64,000 nucleotides of DNA. It comes from Sipunculus nudus (lineage: Eukaryota > Annelida > Sipuncula > Golfingiida > Sipunculidae). The notes beneath the pieces are model-generated. The model was not told where the DNA came from. It worked only from the letters and a program-made list of their open reading frames with translations, and did no database searches. The stretch lies in NCBI GenBank assembly GCA_026874595.1, contig CM049321.1, forward strand, positions 12,906,479-12,970,478. The letters are read 5' to 3'. Shown here one piece after another: positions 22,552 to 35,375 of the stretch. Each line of letters opens with the position of its first letter. Positions within the stretch are counted from its first letter, which is position 1. Made by a program: the position numbers and the translations under genes.

Positions 22552-24138
22552 TGATATTACATATTAAATGTCATACTAACATACTAATACCATCCACAGG
22601 GCAATGTATACATTTAATACTTTCACAAATGTTCTGACTGCCAGCTGTGACATATATCACAAGACTGTGACCAGAGAAATAATGAAGTGTCAATGTAGCT
22701 AAACTAATGGTTTGGGGACCAAGAGACTGTCAGGGAGATTTTCATTAGTAGTTGCTATGTAACATACTGTGATGCTTTCAGTCCCATTGGGTTAGTTTTA
22801 ACACAAAACACCGGGTGTCAGCAGGTTGCCTTCAGTCAGGCCCAAGAAACTGCATCTGGTATGAGGCAGTGATATTCTGAAAACAATGCCACCTATCTCT
22901 GCTAGGCTGAATAACTGGTACTTCCCAGTGGGAAACCAAATTTATGTTCAGGGCTTGAAATATATTGTAAAGGAGAAATAGGACTTCGACCTGAGTCCTG
23001 CTGAGGGTAAAAAGTTGTACGACATTTGAATTTTTTGCATGACACCAACAATATTTCTTCTGGACAATTACACATGACACACTGAGTGGCTGACTAAAAA
23101 TACTTTATTTCCCATTCAGCAAATTTATGCAGAACAAGATCAGTAAATGGATGGTGATTATGAGGTCACATGACACATCTGGACTGCAGCACAAGACCTT
23201 GTTGTTGGCTGTTAATGAGTTTGACAAATTATGCAGAAAAGACAAAAAAAAACTCAGAACATCTGAAGGAATATCAACAATTCTGTGGTAGGCTTTACAC
23301 TGGCAGGTAACATGTTCTTGATTTACACATTTTCAGTGTTTCCCCAAGGGTTTTTATATATTTAGTTAAATAGAGTATTTGATTATCATATTAAATATTG
23401 TTAAATTATCTAATGTGCACACAGGGCTTAATTAATCAAGGATCCAAAAGAATGTTCATTATTGGCAAATTATATCAAAAATATGAAATTACTTATAAAA
23501 TCAGTCTTTTGTTTCAGGCTAACATAAAATATCTGTAATAATTTATAAAATTGATCTTTTGATTTTCAATGTCCAATGCTGTTGCAATTAATATCTAATT
23601 GCCACCAAGGCTTCAGTATAAATGACAACAGTATAAATGAAAACACCTGGGCTGTCTTATTTACAAGGGTTTTTAATTTGTGATAAATTTCCCTTTCATG
23701 AAAATTGCAAAATTTAAACCCTCATACCGTAAAATCTTGTGTACAAGCTGGACCCATGTATTAGACAGTCCAGAGTTTTGAGGTAGAAGAGCAGAGGAAA
23801 TTTTTTATGGGCCCTAAAGATCGTGAGGAAGTCCCACCAGTATATGCTAATTGCCGACCACAGTGAGTAAATCACCGATTATTATTATAAGGTCACATGA
23901 CACACCTGGACAGCAGCATAAGGCTTGACGTGATGGATGCACAACACTGTTATTGGTCAAATGTTTTACCCAGAAAGATAATTTAAAGTATACAGAACAT
24001 CATGTGTACATCACCTGGCAAATAAACCAGTCCATGACCTTTTAGTGGCACTGTCTACTGAAAGAGGATGAAGGTATCCATACAGTAAGCATGATATGTT
24101 ATTATTAAGGATTTAAGGATATATATGTATGTATGTAT

Positions 24139-24172
<34 letters not shown>

Positions 24173-25994
24173 GGACAAAGCAAGGAAAATTCCAACTTGT
24201 GAACATTTTGTTCAGACACTGGAGCGAACCTCTGAGGTTCTATCAAGATTTTACTATTTCTGTTCAAGACATTAGCAGGATTTGAACTGAGGACCCACTG
24301 CTTTTAAAGTCCAATGCTTTTGATATATAGTTGGAAGGATAAGGAACTGTCTGTTTGCCTTTATCTCATTATCACACAGTTACTGATGCACATGGCTGAC
24401 AATGTTCCAAGACATATATATATAGAGGTCTTGGTCAGTCTCTGCTGAGGCCCTGCAGTGCCCAGCTAGACATGGCCTGTTTCTCTCTGAAAGAGCGCAA
24501 GTTTTGTTCCACAATCATGACATAATAGACACATATTCATAAAATGACTTCAACATTTTGTCACAATATGCTCATAAATTTTTGTTACATATACATGGTC
24601 CTGAAGTCTTATAAGATATTTTACGTATCACGTCTATTAGTTAGCACTTGTTTACCAGTGTCAGGTAAACAGAAAAGGGTCAGTATACATAATTTATGCA
24701 AGCAAACTTTAAAAAAGTCTGTCTTTACTAAAAAATGTTATTCCTAAGGTTACTGTATACACATGTAGGCTATAGAATCATTACATAGATCAACAAACAT
24801 GTAGGCCGACGTACCAGGTAAGATTATGTCGAGGCCAATACATGGTCGAGAAGTTCATACTCATAAACAACCAATTAATTCTGATTATTAACCATAAGAG
24901 GTCAACTGAGTTTTTCTGATGATCAATCATGAAATTACAACTGATTCCCAACACTAACTGTAAAGGACTGGGGGAAAAAATAACAAGTGAAAAATGTCTG
25001 TCATTAAAGCGCAAAAAGCATTTTTCTCTTACTGAATGATATCAAGTCATAATTTTCAAGTCTGTCACTTAAACTAGTGTATTGTTCACATGCATTCACA
25101 AATTGTACATATTTCAGCTGAACAAATAAAGTAAATAAAACAAGTTGTAATATAACTTACAACAGTTTTGCAAGCTGCCCCACCTTATAAATTTCTGTCA
25201 TTGGATGCATATTATGCATACATCAAAACAACCCGTCAGGTCTGTGCAGTGACCCATACCATATACACACATTCACTGAATGACAGAATTAACTGAATCA
25301 CAGACACTCTGCTGACATTTAACAATCTCAACTGAAGACTAAAAAAAAATTCTGTTCACCGATTATATTTTGTTCTCTTTTATTATTTTTACTTCCATGA
25401 TTATATTCTAATGATAATTTATGCAAAATAAAGGTAATGTTCCATAAATACACTGATGCATAAAAACTAACACTTTAAAGTCTATCCTTTCTCTTATATT
25501 TGCCCGGTGAAGCTCTTGCACTGATGATATATTTTCGTACACCACAATGGTAGGGGCAGCCATGTTCTGCACCCATTGTAAATTGGATATGTAACAATCA
25601 TATGCCCCTAAAAGCCGACTATCACAATTTAGTCTATAAAACTGATTACCAAACCCTGAACTACAGTTCTGACAGTCTCTATTGATACCACTGACCTTAT
25701 CTTGTTAATATTCTTCAGTGTTAGGTACATACTGCTGCTGGTACATGTTCTTTATGCTTCATATGTTTGTCCATGTACCGGCAATATCCAAGATTTCTCA
25801 CAGCAGATGTGCATATAAAGTTATTTTCTCCAATTCTAACAGAAAACTCAATGAATTCTGTTAAACTGTTGTTGTGTTTGGAACTTCCTGACAATATACA
25901 TTCTGTCTTATCATCAAGGAGTTTAAATAAATTAATCTGCATTCAAGTTCCTACTTTACTAAAAAAGTTTACTAAGGTTTTATTAACATCATTC
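22552..25994. other. Upstream of GPD2 exon 1 (5'UTR intron or flank), little recognised
   Basis: It contains a tRNA-like fragment on the minus strand at 24265-24335 (GGGTCCTCAGTTCAAATCCT), a (TA/TATG)n tract at 24120-24175 and a repeat fragment at 24755-24960 related to 7140-7345. No gene seen. Confidence 0.5.
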
Positions 25995-27054
25995 ACAAGT
26001 GACTACATGTATACGCCTAAATCAGAGAAGTACGGGTGAAGTGGTGATAGGATATAGAGGTAAACGCCACCTGTCATATCAACAAAAACATCAATCCAAG
26101 ATGTATACACATGCAAAATTTCATGTGGATAAGTCCAACCACTGCAGAGATATGCATGATTTTATCCCCAGGCAGACAGATGGACCCTGTGCAAAAACAG
26201 TTGCAGGTGCGGCCACAAGTTTTGGGTATAATAAAGGGCTATGTTAGACCAATACACATGCAAAATTTCAGGCTGATATGTCAAACCAGTCCTGAGATAT
26301 TAGCATGGTTGTCTGGAGCATAAACAGGGAGGTAGGTGGCGCTACCTGTCACAAAAATGGAAAACTATCCAAGATGAATAAACATGTAAAATTTCAGCCC
26401 AATCGGTCAAACAAGTCCTGAGATATCAGCATGGATGTCTGCACTGCAAATGCATAGGTAGGTGGCCCCACCTGTCATATCAACGAAAATCTATCCAAGA
26501 TGTATAAACGTGCAAAATTTAGGAGGAAAAGTCCAACCACTGCAGAGATAATGGTATGCAGGATTTTATCCAAAGGCAGATAAACAGATGGCTGCTGTGC
26601 AAAAACAGTTGAAGGTGGCGCCACAAGTTTTGGGTATGTTAAAGGGCTATGTTAGCCCTATACATATGCAAAATTTCAGGCTGATCCGTCCAACCAGATC
26701 TGAGATATTAGTATGAATGTCTGGAGCGTAAATGGGGAGGTAGGTGGCGCCACCTGTCACAAAAATCGAAAACCTATCCAAGATGAATAAAAGTACAAAA
26801 TTTCAGCCTGATTGGTCGAACGAGTCCAGAGATATGGGGGTTTATGTGTGAACACAGACCCACAGATGGATGCAGAGCGCAGAGGAAAGGTCAGAGGTCA
26901 AAACAAAATAAGGACGCAGTTCACATGTGACCGAACATAATCCTAGGTTTCGTAAAATTCCACCCAGCTGTTATGGAGATGTTCTCCCAACACCTACGTA
27001 GCGGCGGGGGGCTGAAAACATAGTATCTGCAAAACTCTGTTTTGGCAGATACAA
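25995..27054 (+). mobile_element. R1 element, copy 2 (head truncated)
   Basis: It begins inside the head (CACAAGTGACTACATGTATA) and has tandem halves with GGTGGCGCCACC near 26610 and 26745. The full tail ends GTATCTGCAAAACTCTG...GGCAGATACAA, a hairpin with arms GTATCTGC and GCAGATAC. Right flank is TTACAAAG. Confidence 0.75.
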
Positions 27055-28984
27055 TTACAAAGACCACTATGGATTTATATATATATATATACAGGACTTG
27101 AACATCTTTTTTCAAAATTAAGGTTCTCTTACTGAATGTATTCATTGATTGTAAATCATTTGTTGGTGGAGGAAATTCCAGTAGACTGGCCCTGTCCATG
27201 AAATGGTTAAGACTTAATTAACCCCACCATGAACTTTACATGACCTTAATAGCATATTCATTTAATGAATAATCATGAGAATAACTGTTCCATGCAGCCA
27301 ATCAGATCACCGATATTACTGTAAACAGCGAGTCACCTGACCATAATATAATCTGCGTAATTTGTGAGACCTCTCCCAAACATAACATGTGTAGTATGTA
27401 CCAGTACCCTTGTTGGCACGTTTTCCTGATTATTTTTTTATACAAATTAGACAGTATAAACAGTTCTAGGCAACAGGTTAGGGCTCCGGTGGTGAGGTCA
27501 ATTGTTGCCTCTGACTGAGAAATCAAATGTTCTCTCATGGTCTTGTAACACTTAGTGCTAGTAATGCCACCTTGCAGCAATGTAATAATCAAAGGTGTAA
27601 CGTTGCATGGAATCATTTAATATTTACACATTTTAGTAGCAAACAAAAATACTTAGGCCCTGGCAGGGCTAAATTTCAGCTGAAGGGACAAATGTGGAAG
27701 GGACAGGGAAATGAGGGGCCTGTGGGGGAAATCTACAACACCTTTACTCACCTGTTAATTAATACAACCTCCCTTGGTTACCTGAAGGTTTCTTACATAT
27801 ATTTTCTCTCATGAGGGTATGTGTTATGAGGTCGATAGCATCCAGACTGAGGTCATATATAACAACCTCCCGACCTTTAAGTCCCGTGTATACAAGCAAG
27901 GACCAGTAACTGTGTCTGGTTGGCTTTCAGCCGGACTGGGCTTACATACAAGGTCGCTGATCATAAGAACCTTGCTACATTCAGATCGTCTCTGGTCTAT
28001 CGAACACCATAACCTATTTATATAACTGAGTATTACAATGCTCGCCCGCTATAGCAATGATAAAAATTTATGATGCATTCACCAGATGCACAAACAGTGA
28101 AACATGTACTTATATATCAGTTAAGCAATCCTGTTAATAACTGCATCAATTGACGAGAATACAGAGAACACTTGTTTAATAGTCATCCTGGTTGTTCTTT
28201 CCATCTGCATTGTGAGTACATAAGCATTATGTATACATATAATAGCAGGGTTCAATTCTAGCTGGGCCTTGACCCCTTAGTGTGATTTTTCTCTGAAAAG
28301 CTCACTTAACCTGTTGTTTAATGGGCCTAAAAGGCTACTCAACCTTTGTAGCAAATTAATTTAATAATGTTCAATCTTCAAATGTTAATTATTTATAAAT
28401 AAAGGTAACCCTTATTACCAACTCTCAAAAGTCAATAAAACACAAGTAGGTTAACTTCTCCAACTTTCTGGTGTTTAATTATCATCTGTGATCATTTTTG
28501 TAATACAGAGTCATTTATACTGAATTTATAAAGCTGATTTTTTTCTGAGACCAGATTCTGGAATTCTTAATAAAATAATTGTGATAAGAAAATTCAGAAA
28601 ATTTTAGATTTACCACAGGCTTTTTTTGAGTATCCAACAGAACACACTGTTCAATATAAGAGAAGGCTCATCATTTCATGTTGATTAGGCCTGTTAATTA
28701 AAATCATAAATGGAGCCTTAATTTTGTAATATCTCTATCTATCCAGTTCTCTCTATATATATAGTGAATCCCTGAGGTTTCCATCAAGGACCTTGAGGTC
28801 TGAAAATAACTGAAATTATATATACCTTAACTCTCAGCAAAATCTGGATTACATTAATTAAACACTGATGCCTTACTTCTGGAAAATCCTACAAGTCCCA
28901 AATTTCATTCAATGGACCCATGGGTCACATCGCTAAGCTGAATTTTGGAAAATTTTAGCAAATGCAAATATACTTATTTCTTTT

Positions 28985-29026
<42 letters not shown>

Positions 29027-29140
29027 AAATAATAACTGATAAACCCGGTATACCAGGCTTTATACCGGGGTTGGGGAGATGTAAAATTAACTGACCGGAG
29101 GAATGTTGGGTCACTTTTTTAACAAATAAATATAAAGAAA
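27055..29140. other. Repeat-flanked interval, little recognised
   Basis: 28913-28950 carries a solo copy of the GGACCCATGGGTCA...AGCTG left terminus of the R2/R3 group. 28988-29020 is (TA)n. Otherwise nothing recognised. Confidence 0.5.
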
Positions 29141-30593
29141 CTAGAATACGGGTAGTCAACAAACCACTATGTGTATGAGTTGGACGGGTGAAGTTAGGCA
29201 TGGATTGAGTGGCAAGGGGAAATAGAGATAGGTGTGTTTCATATTAGCATGGATGTCTGCAGCCGAAATGTGTACATTTAGGTTGCACCACCTGTCACAA
29301 AATCCAGAAAGTTATCCAAGCTGTATACAATTGCAAAATTCTGGGTAGATAAGTCAAACCACTGCTGAGATAGGAGTGATTTTATCTCATGGCAGACAAA
29401 TGATGTACACCGTGCAAAAATGGTTGCAGGTGGCGCCACCAGTTTTGGGTATGATAAAGAGCTATGCGAGATCTATATACATGCAAAATTTCAGGAGGAT
29501 ACGTCAAACCAGTCCTGAGTTATAATCCTTTATGTCTGCAGCCTGAATGTGAAACTAGGTGGCACCACCTGCCACAAAATAGAGTAGGCTATCCAAGATG
29601 TATATGCATGCAAAAATTTAGGCAGATAAGTCAAACCACTGCTGAGTTATGAGTGATTTTATCCCACGGGAGACAAGCAGACAGATGCTGTGCAAAAATG
29701 GTTGCAGGTGGCGCCACCAGTTTTGGGTATAATAAAGAGCTATGTGAGATCTATACACATGCAAAATTTCAGGAGGATACGTCAAACTAATCCTGAGATA
29801 TGAGCCTGGATGTTTGTAGCCTGAACGTGAAAGTAGTGGCGCCAACTGCCACAAAATCGAGAAAGCTATCCAAGATGTATATAAATGCAACATTTTATGC
29901 AGATAAGTCAAACCACTGCCAAGATATGAGTTATTTTATCCCACGTCAGACAAACAGATAGACGCTGTGCAAAAATGGTTGTAGGTGGCATCACCAGTTT
30001 TGCATATGATAAAGAGCTATGTGAGATCTATATACATGCAAAATTTTGGCCCAATCAGTCAAACGGTTCCTGAGATATCAGCTTGGAGGCCTGCAGCGTG
30101 AACATGAATGTAAGTGGCGCCACCTGTCATAAAGTCTAAAAAAGAAATATCAAAGACATATAATATGCAAAATTTTAAGTGGATAAGTCAGACCACTTAT
30201 TAGGTCGACTTATTAAGTCCAACCACTGAAGAGATAGATGTGATTTTAACCTAAAGCAGATGAACAGCTGGACAATGTGCAAAAATGGTTGCAGGTGGCG
30301 TCACCAGTTTTTTGTATACTGTAGGTTCAGAAATATTAGTTGGGATTTTATTTTCGTGGTTTTCGTGGATCAAGATAATCCACGAATTCATGATTCCAAC
30401 GATCAAAAAATCACACGGTCAGAGGATATACGGTATCTCAACGGCAGCTGGTGGTCGACTTTATATTTATAATTGTTACCGCTGGCTGAATTTTCAATAA
30501 AGATACAAAAATTGTTTATTACTTTTTTATGATTGTTTTTGATACAATCATTAAATGCACTAAATTGCTTTTCGTAAATTACTATAAAAATAC

Positions 30594-30899
30594 GGGATTT
30601 ATAAATATTCTTTTGTCAATTAAATTTTTTCCCCTGATAGCGTACGAACACGGCCCCCTGATATCTTTACAATAAAACAATATCAAAGTATAATTTAAAC
30701 TGAAAACGTATTTTCCTCTTATCAGCATTTCGGATGAAAAATTCAAGGGATTTATAAATATTCTTTTGTCAATTAAATTTTTTCCCCTGATAGCGTACGA
30801 ACACGGCCCCCTGATATCTTTACAATAAAACAATATCAAAGTATAATTTAAACTGAAAACGTATTTTCCTCTTATCAGCATTTCGGATGAAAAATTCAA
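30594..30899. repeat. Exact 153-bp tandem duplication
   Basis: 30594-30746 and 30747-30899 read identical, starting GGGATTTATAAATATTC. Because 153 is 51 codons, the minus-strand frame through it shows a 51-residue repeat, but that frame has no other sign of being a gene. Confidence 0.9.
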
Positions 30900-31017
30900 G
30901 AACAATACCACATTTCTGTCGAGCAAAGTGGTAGTTCTGACACGCCAAGAACGGTACACAAGTTCCAATCTTCGTAACCATAGCTACCGAGGCACGGCTT
31001 TTTCGGGGTATAGGGAC

Positions 31018-31190
31018 ATATCGGCCGCCGTCGACATCGGCCGCCGGCCTCAAATGAACCATATCGGCCGCCGGCGCCCAGCGGGACGCAATATCGGCCG
31101 CCAGCTGCAATTGCCCACAGGCCTGTATTAACTCTGTCAAGTCAACCATATCGGCCGCGGAAAGAATTAGGCTACCATATCGGCCGCCGC
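31018..31190. promoter_or_regulatory. CpG-rich ATATCGGCCGCC motif array
   Basis: TCGGCCGC occurs at 31021, 31037, 31064, 31094, 31151 and 31180, most preceded by CATA or AATA. It forms a GC-rich island in AT-rich DNA inside the TIR element. Its role is unknown; it could be a binding-site array or a degenerate minisatellite. Confidence 0.4.
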
Positions 31191-31657
31191 TTCCTCATTA
31201 TACGTTTCATTGGATAATCTATAGTCTCTCTCTCTCTCTCTCTACATGTATGTATATATGTACATATCAATTTTCATTCAATATTTTATATGAATTGAAG
31301 CTTTTTTTATTCAGTGTGACCACGAGCATTTTGCAAACGTTTTCAACTCCACCTCAAACACGCACAAACTCCCAATCGGAAAAAACGACAAATTACAGTA
31401 AATACACATTTATTAACAGAAATGACAATAACCATTACAAACACTGACCAAAACTACTGCATGATAAAGGATCACAGCAACATCTCAATAAACTATATAT
31501 ATATATCACAATACTTCTACGCTAAAATCCAACCCAATAAAATCTTACTAAAACGTGTGAACACAAGAAAATCTTGGTACTAATATTTACAAAGAATATT
31601 TACAAAAGAATGTAACAATATACATGGAAAACATTAATCTCATTTAAACCCAAGGAA

Positions 31658-31660
<3 letters not shown>

Positions 31661-31733
<73 letters not shown>
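31661..31733. repeat. (TA)n microsatellite
   Basis: About 36 TA units inside the 2.8-kb TIR element. A short (CT)n tract lies at 31228-31244. Confidence 0.9.
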
Positions 31734-31735
<2 letters not shown>

Positions 31736-32086
31736 CTAACTAAAACCAACTTACTGATACGCATCATCATCACCTCTACATAAAACTAATATAAAAGCAC
31801 ATGAGAAAAAAAAATATATCACAGCGAATATTTATACATGTATCTCACAAGATTAAAAAAAAATAAGAAAAACAATAGCCAGGCGATCACTTGCTGGTCC
31901 TCTTGCTGCTGCGGCTCGTCCGCGGGTTGCAGACTTGGTTTTGGGCAAACCAATCTGCTACCAGCAGCCAAGAGAGAGGTTGCGCTCCGCTCCCCATTCC
32001 CATACTCTCTCCAAAATAAACAGAGTCGAGTGTTTACGTCACGGCTTCTGTGTGACAATATCCTGGAGACTTGCTCCCTTGACACT

Positions 32087-32578
32087 AGTTCTGCTGTCAT
32101 ATTCACAACCTGTGCCTCCTTGTGCAGCAACTTGACCAAACGGCCAAGTCCCTTTCTTCCAGTGCTGAGGGTTCGTGGAAGGAACCGAGGTCTTCCGCGT
32201 ACAGACTGGCGTCCTGTGCCTGTGTTTCCTGTGGGGCTGAATTAACTGCTTCCTCCGGGGCTTCCTCCACAGGTTCGGGCTGATGCAGGTCTATGAGGGC
32301 TGCAGTGGTTGTTTCCTCCGGGGTCTCGTCTACAGGTTCGGGCTGAAGCAGATCTATGGGGGCGGCAGTAGCTGCTTCCTCGATCCGGGGTCTCGTCTAC
32401 AGGTTCGGGCTGAAGCAGATCTATGGGGGCTGTAGTAGCTGCTTCCTCCGGGGTCTCGTCTACAGGTTCGGTCTGAAGCAGATCTAGGGGGGCTGCAGTA
32501 GTTGCTTCCTCTTGGGTCTCATCTACAGGTTCAGGTTGTTGTTCTTCACCTTCGGCGGAATTCTCGGCTGGCGATGTC
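32087..32578 (-). pseudogene. Broken frame with five 63-bp (21-residue) acidic repeats
   Basis: From an ATG at 32578 the minus strand reads MATSPAENSAEGEEQQ, then repeats of the type EPVDETPEEAATTAPIDLLQ. The repeat mark ACAGGTTCG (plus strand) falls at 32269, 32332, 32399, 32462 and 32525, with spacings 63, 67, 63 and 63. The 67 is a 4-bp insertion (TCGA class) near 32383 that shifts the frame after about 2.5 repeats. Beyond the insertion the repeat frame continues into more acidic sequence before a stop near 32110. The product is not recognised. It sits within the TIR element, so it is probably captured host sequence or decayed element cargo. Confidence 0.4.
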
Positions 32579-32774
32579 GCCATCTGTCGGCAAGGCTGGC
32601 ACATCCATTCAAGCTACCCTTCTCTGGCCGCCTCTCATATTCCACAACTGACACTCCTGTATTACATGTGACTACCGCCTAGATAAAAAAAAGTTAAAAA
32701 CCTTCATGTGGACGGTCCCGTTTATTTTTTTCCTCCGGTCAAGTGATGATTTACGTTTTCTGTTAACTTGGTGT

Positions 32775-32840
32775 GATCGGGTGTTATAACTGATAGCCGA
32801 TGTATCGGGTGTTACAACTAACAGCCGATGTATCGCCCGG
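32775..32840. repeat. 28-bp direct repeat TCGGGTGTTA...CCGATGTA
   Basis: Two adjacent 28-bp units (TCGGGTGTTATAACTGATAG and TCGGGTGTTACAACTAACAG, each followed by CCGATGTA) and a partial third. They lie upstream of the broken minus-strand frame. Confidence 0.6.
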
Positions 32841-33324
32841 CACGTGTCGGTCACGGCTGATTAATTCTTTGTTAGGCTCGGGTCGGGCGGAGCATGTTTG
32901 TTCAACACTGACCTGATTGACCGCGGTACAGGCGCACCGTGCGATAAGCATCTGAGCCAAACCACCTGTGTACATCGGGCTCGTCTTCCTTGCGCACATG
33001 GAGGTATTAATAACCATAATTTTCTAAAGTTTTCTTTGTCTTTCCACGAATTCAAATACCCCACGATATGCGTTTTGTACAAAAACAACGAAATTTTAAG
33101 CCCACGATATTATCTGAATCTACAGTAATATAAAGCTATCCAAAAGCTACAAACAAACAAAATTTCAACCAGATCAGTCAAACGGTTCCCGAGATATGTG
33201 GGTTTATGTGTGGAAACAGATGCACAAATGGATGCTGGGTAGAGATGGAAAGGTCAGAGGTCAACCAAAAATGAGGGCATAGCAGTTCACATGTGACCCG
33301 ATCATAATTCCGAATTTTAAACAT

Positions 33325-35212
33325 GGGACCCATGGGTCACTGTGCTCAGCTGAAGTTGACCTTGAAGGTAAAAATCTAAAATAATATCAAATGGAGATGA
33401 AGTATAAGAGGAAGAGGTAATAAAGGCCATGGATGGTTTATATGATTGGTTTGTATTGATGAGCAAGAAATTGTTGCAAATAATATTTTGTAACCTGACC
33501 ATGTGTTTCCTAATGATGAAACTGAAGCATGTGAGCAGTTTGTGAACAAATGATCTGTACTATTACCATGATCATTAGTTGGCTTTTTTATTAACTGTTG
33601 ACATTTCAGTAGTTTACACATTTGTTCAACTGAATCTATGTTTTTGTATAATATATATTATTAAATATATATGTATTTTTTATGAAATGTATACAGTTGA
33701 AATATAACTAATTAACAAAATAAAACAGGGCAAACAAAGCCTGATCTCAAATTTTGCTGAGGCAGGAAAATAATAAACAAATGTTTGTATTAAATCCTCA
33801 TTTTTTTATCACATCAATTTTTTTTTAATTTAAGTTTATATTTCTATACATTTCCAATATAACATATATATCTGAATATTAAAGTTGATTCATAATTCTC
33901 AATTGCATCATCATAAATCTCAATCTTGTCAGATAACACCACATCATGCATACAAATGTTTATTTATTTTTTACCACAAAAATTATCTTTTAAATCTGCA
34001 AAACAATAAATATCTAAAAATAATACCTGATTTAGATTTCACAATTTTTTATTGTGTCTTTATTTATCTATAATGTGCTTCATATTTTATAAATTTAAGC
34101 ATACTGATGGGTTCAATTATATTTGTTAAAATCATTTAAAAAGAAAATTGATTTCTTTAAAAATGCTACATTACACAACATTGCATCTTCTGGATTACAC
34201 CTTGAATTACTTTTTCAAGGGGAGTTTTTGCATATTGGAGTGGAACAGCATTACAATTAAGGAGATACAGTGAAAACAATAACAATTACTGCATAACACT
34301 TGGTGGGTTGGGTTTGCAAGGGGGGGGGGTGATTGGGGTGGTGATACGAAAATAACTGTACACCTGTCACAGCAGGGGATCTCCCCCAGTGACTGTAACA
34401 AATCAGAAACCCTGGCACTGCTGACTTCCAGTGACCTGGAGTGGGACCCTGCATCTGTAATCTGTAATCAAAGCAAATGACTACAATAGAGCCTCAAGAT
34501 AAAAATCAATAACTAGCTTAATTTTCAAGCTTTTATTTTCAAATTTCAGATTTAAACATATTAAATATTTATGTTTACATGCTGTGAAAATTAAATCAAT
34601 GGTACTTACAGGAAAAAAAACGTGCCATGGTCAAAGTTGGGCAAAATTTAAGCTACTGATTTTATTTTTATGCTAATAACTTCAAAAATTTGCAAAATTC
34701 AGATCTAATTTTGGGTAAACAATTGAATCTTAATTACACATAGTTATATACTTGGGAAAATAGACTCTAGTTTCAAAATTTTCCATGTTAAGTGAGTAAA
34801 TATTTTTCCTGATTTTTTAACAAAGTCCATTATGTTTGGGCCCATAACTTAAAGAATTTATACCTAACAGACTTAATTCCTGGGATGTACATAGGAACTA
34901 TATAGAGAAATATTTATGGTAAATATGAGGAAAAACAGATGAGTGGTTTTGATATCAGGCAGTCCTGAAGTGTGAAAATAGGATTTTAATAAAAAATTGA
35001 GGTTTTTCCTTAATTTTTTCAAAGGAAGGAAGTTGCAAAGACCCAGTTTTCGGCTCGATAGGAGACCTTGGGGACATTTAACATTATGCTGAATTTTGAA
35101 TTCCTAGGTCTTATGGTTTCAAAACGTGCCACATCTACGGACGGACGGACGGACGACTGACAATGGACCACGACTATAGCTCAGATGACTTATACTCAGC
35201 TGAGCTAAAAAT
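33325..35212 (+). mobile_element. R3 element, copy 1 (~1.9 kb)
   Basis: It begins GGGACCCATGGGTCACTG and CTCAGCTGAAGTTGACC and ends CAGCTGAGCTAAAAATT after (GGAC)n at 35139-35155. It is inserted in the R1 tail: host sequence GTGACCCGATCATAATTCCG on the left resumes as CTGCCCAGTGGTTACAGAGG on the right. It shares termini with R2 but has a different body, and is largely colinear with 37783-39312 plus 46744-47150. Confidence 0.75.
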
Positions 35213-35375
35213 TCTGCCCAGTGGTTACAGAGGAGTTCTCCAAAAACCTATGCAGCAGCGGTGGCGGCGGCGTGCAACTGGAAACGTAGTATCCGCAAAA
35301 CTCTGTTTTGGCGAATACAAATATAGAATCAGTTTCAATAAGAAATGTTGTAATTTGGTCCACCAAACTTGTCAG

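Larger units (their letters stand above)
30319..33125. mobile_element. 2.8-kb TIR element with TA target duplication and unusual cargo
   Basis: The left end is CTGTAGGTTCAGAAATATTA; the right end reads inversely CTGTAGATTCAGATAATAT. Each is flanked by TA (30317-30318 and 33126-33127). The host R1 sequence on both sides corresponds to the unbroken TTTTTTGTATGATATAAAGC in another copy (35916-35936). Inside are an exact 153-bp duplication, a TCGGCCGCC array, a (TA)n tract and a broken repeat-protein frame. No transposase was recognised. A Tc1/mariner-type non-autonomous element is the simplest reading. Confidence 0.7.
29141..35320 (+). mobile_element. R1 element, copy 3, split by two later insertions
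   Basis: The head is CTAGAATACGGGTAGTC at 29141. Tandem units with GGTGGCGCCACC (for example near 29432, 29708 and 30115) run to 30318. The element resumes at 33128-33321 (AAGCTATCC... and TATGTGGGTTTATGTGTGG) and again at 35213-35320 (CTGCCCAGTGGTTACAGAGG to the terminal hairpin GTATCCGC...GCGAATAC). The gaps are a TIR element (30319-33125) and R3 copy 1 (33325-35212). The order of pieces matches uninterrupted copies. Confidence 0.8.

Noticed and set aside
24055-24267. Open frame with IYIYIYI repeats (also at 28974-29201 and 58759-58953)
   Set aside because: Translation of (TA)n or (CT)n microsatellites.
30582-30968. 128-codon minus-strand frame with a 51-residue repeat
   Set aside because: Its length comes from the exact 153-bp duplication; no splice context, family or composition support beyond that.
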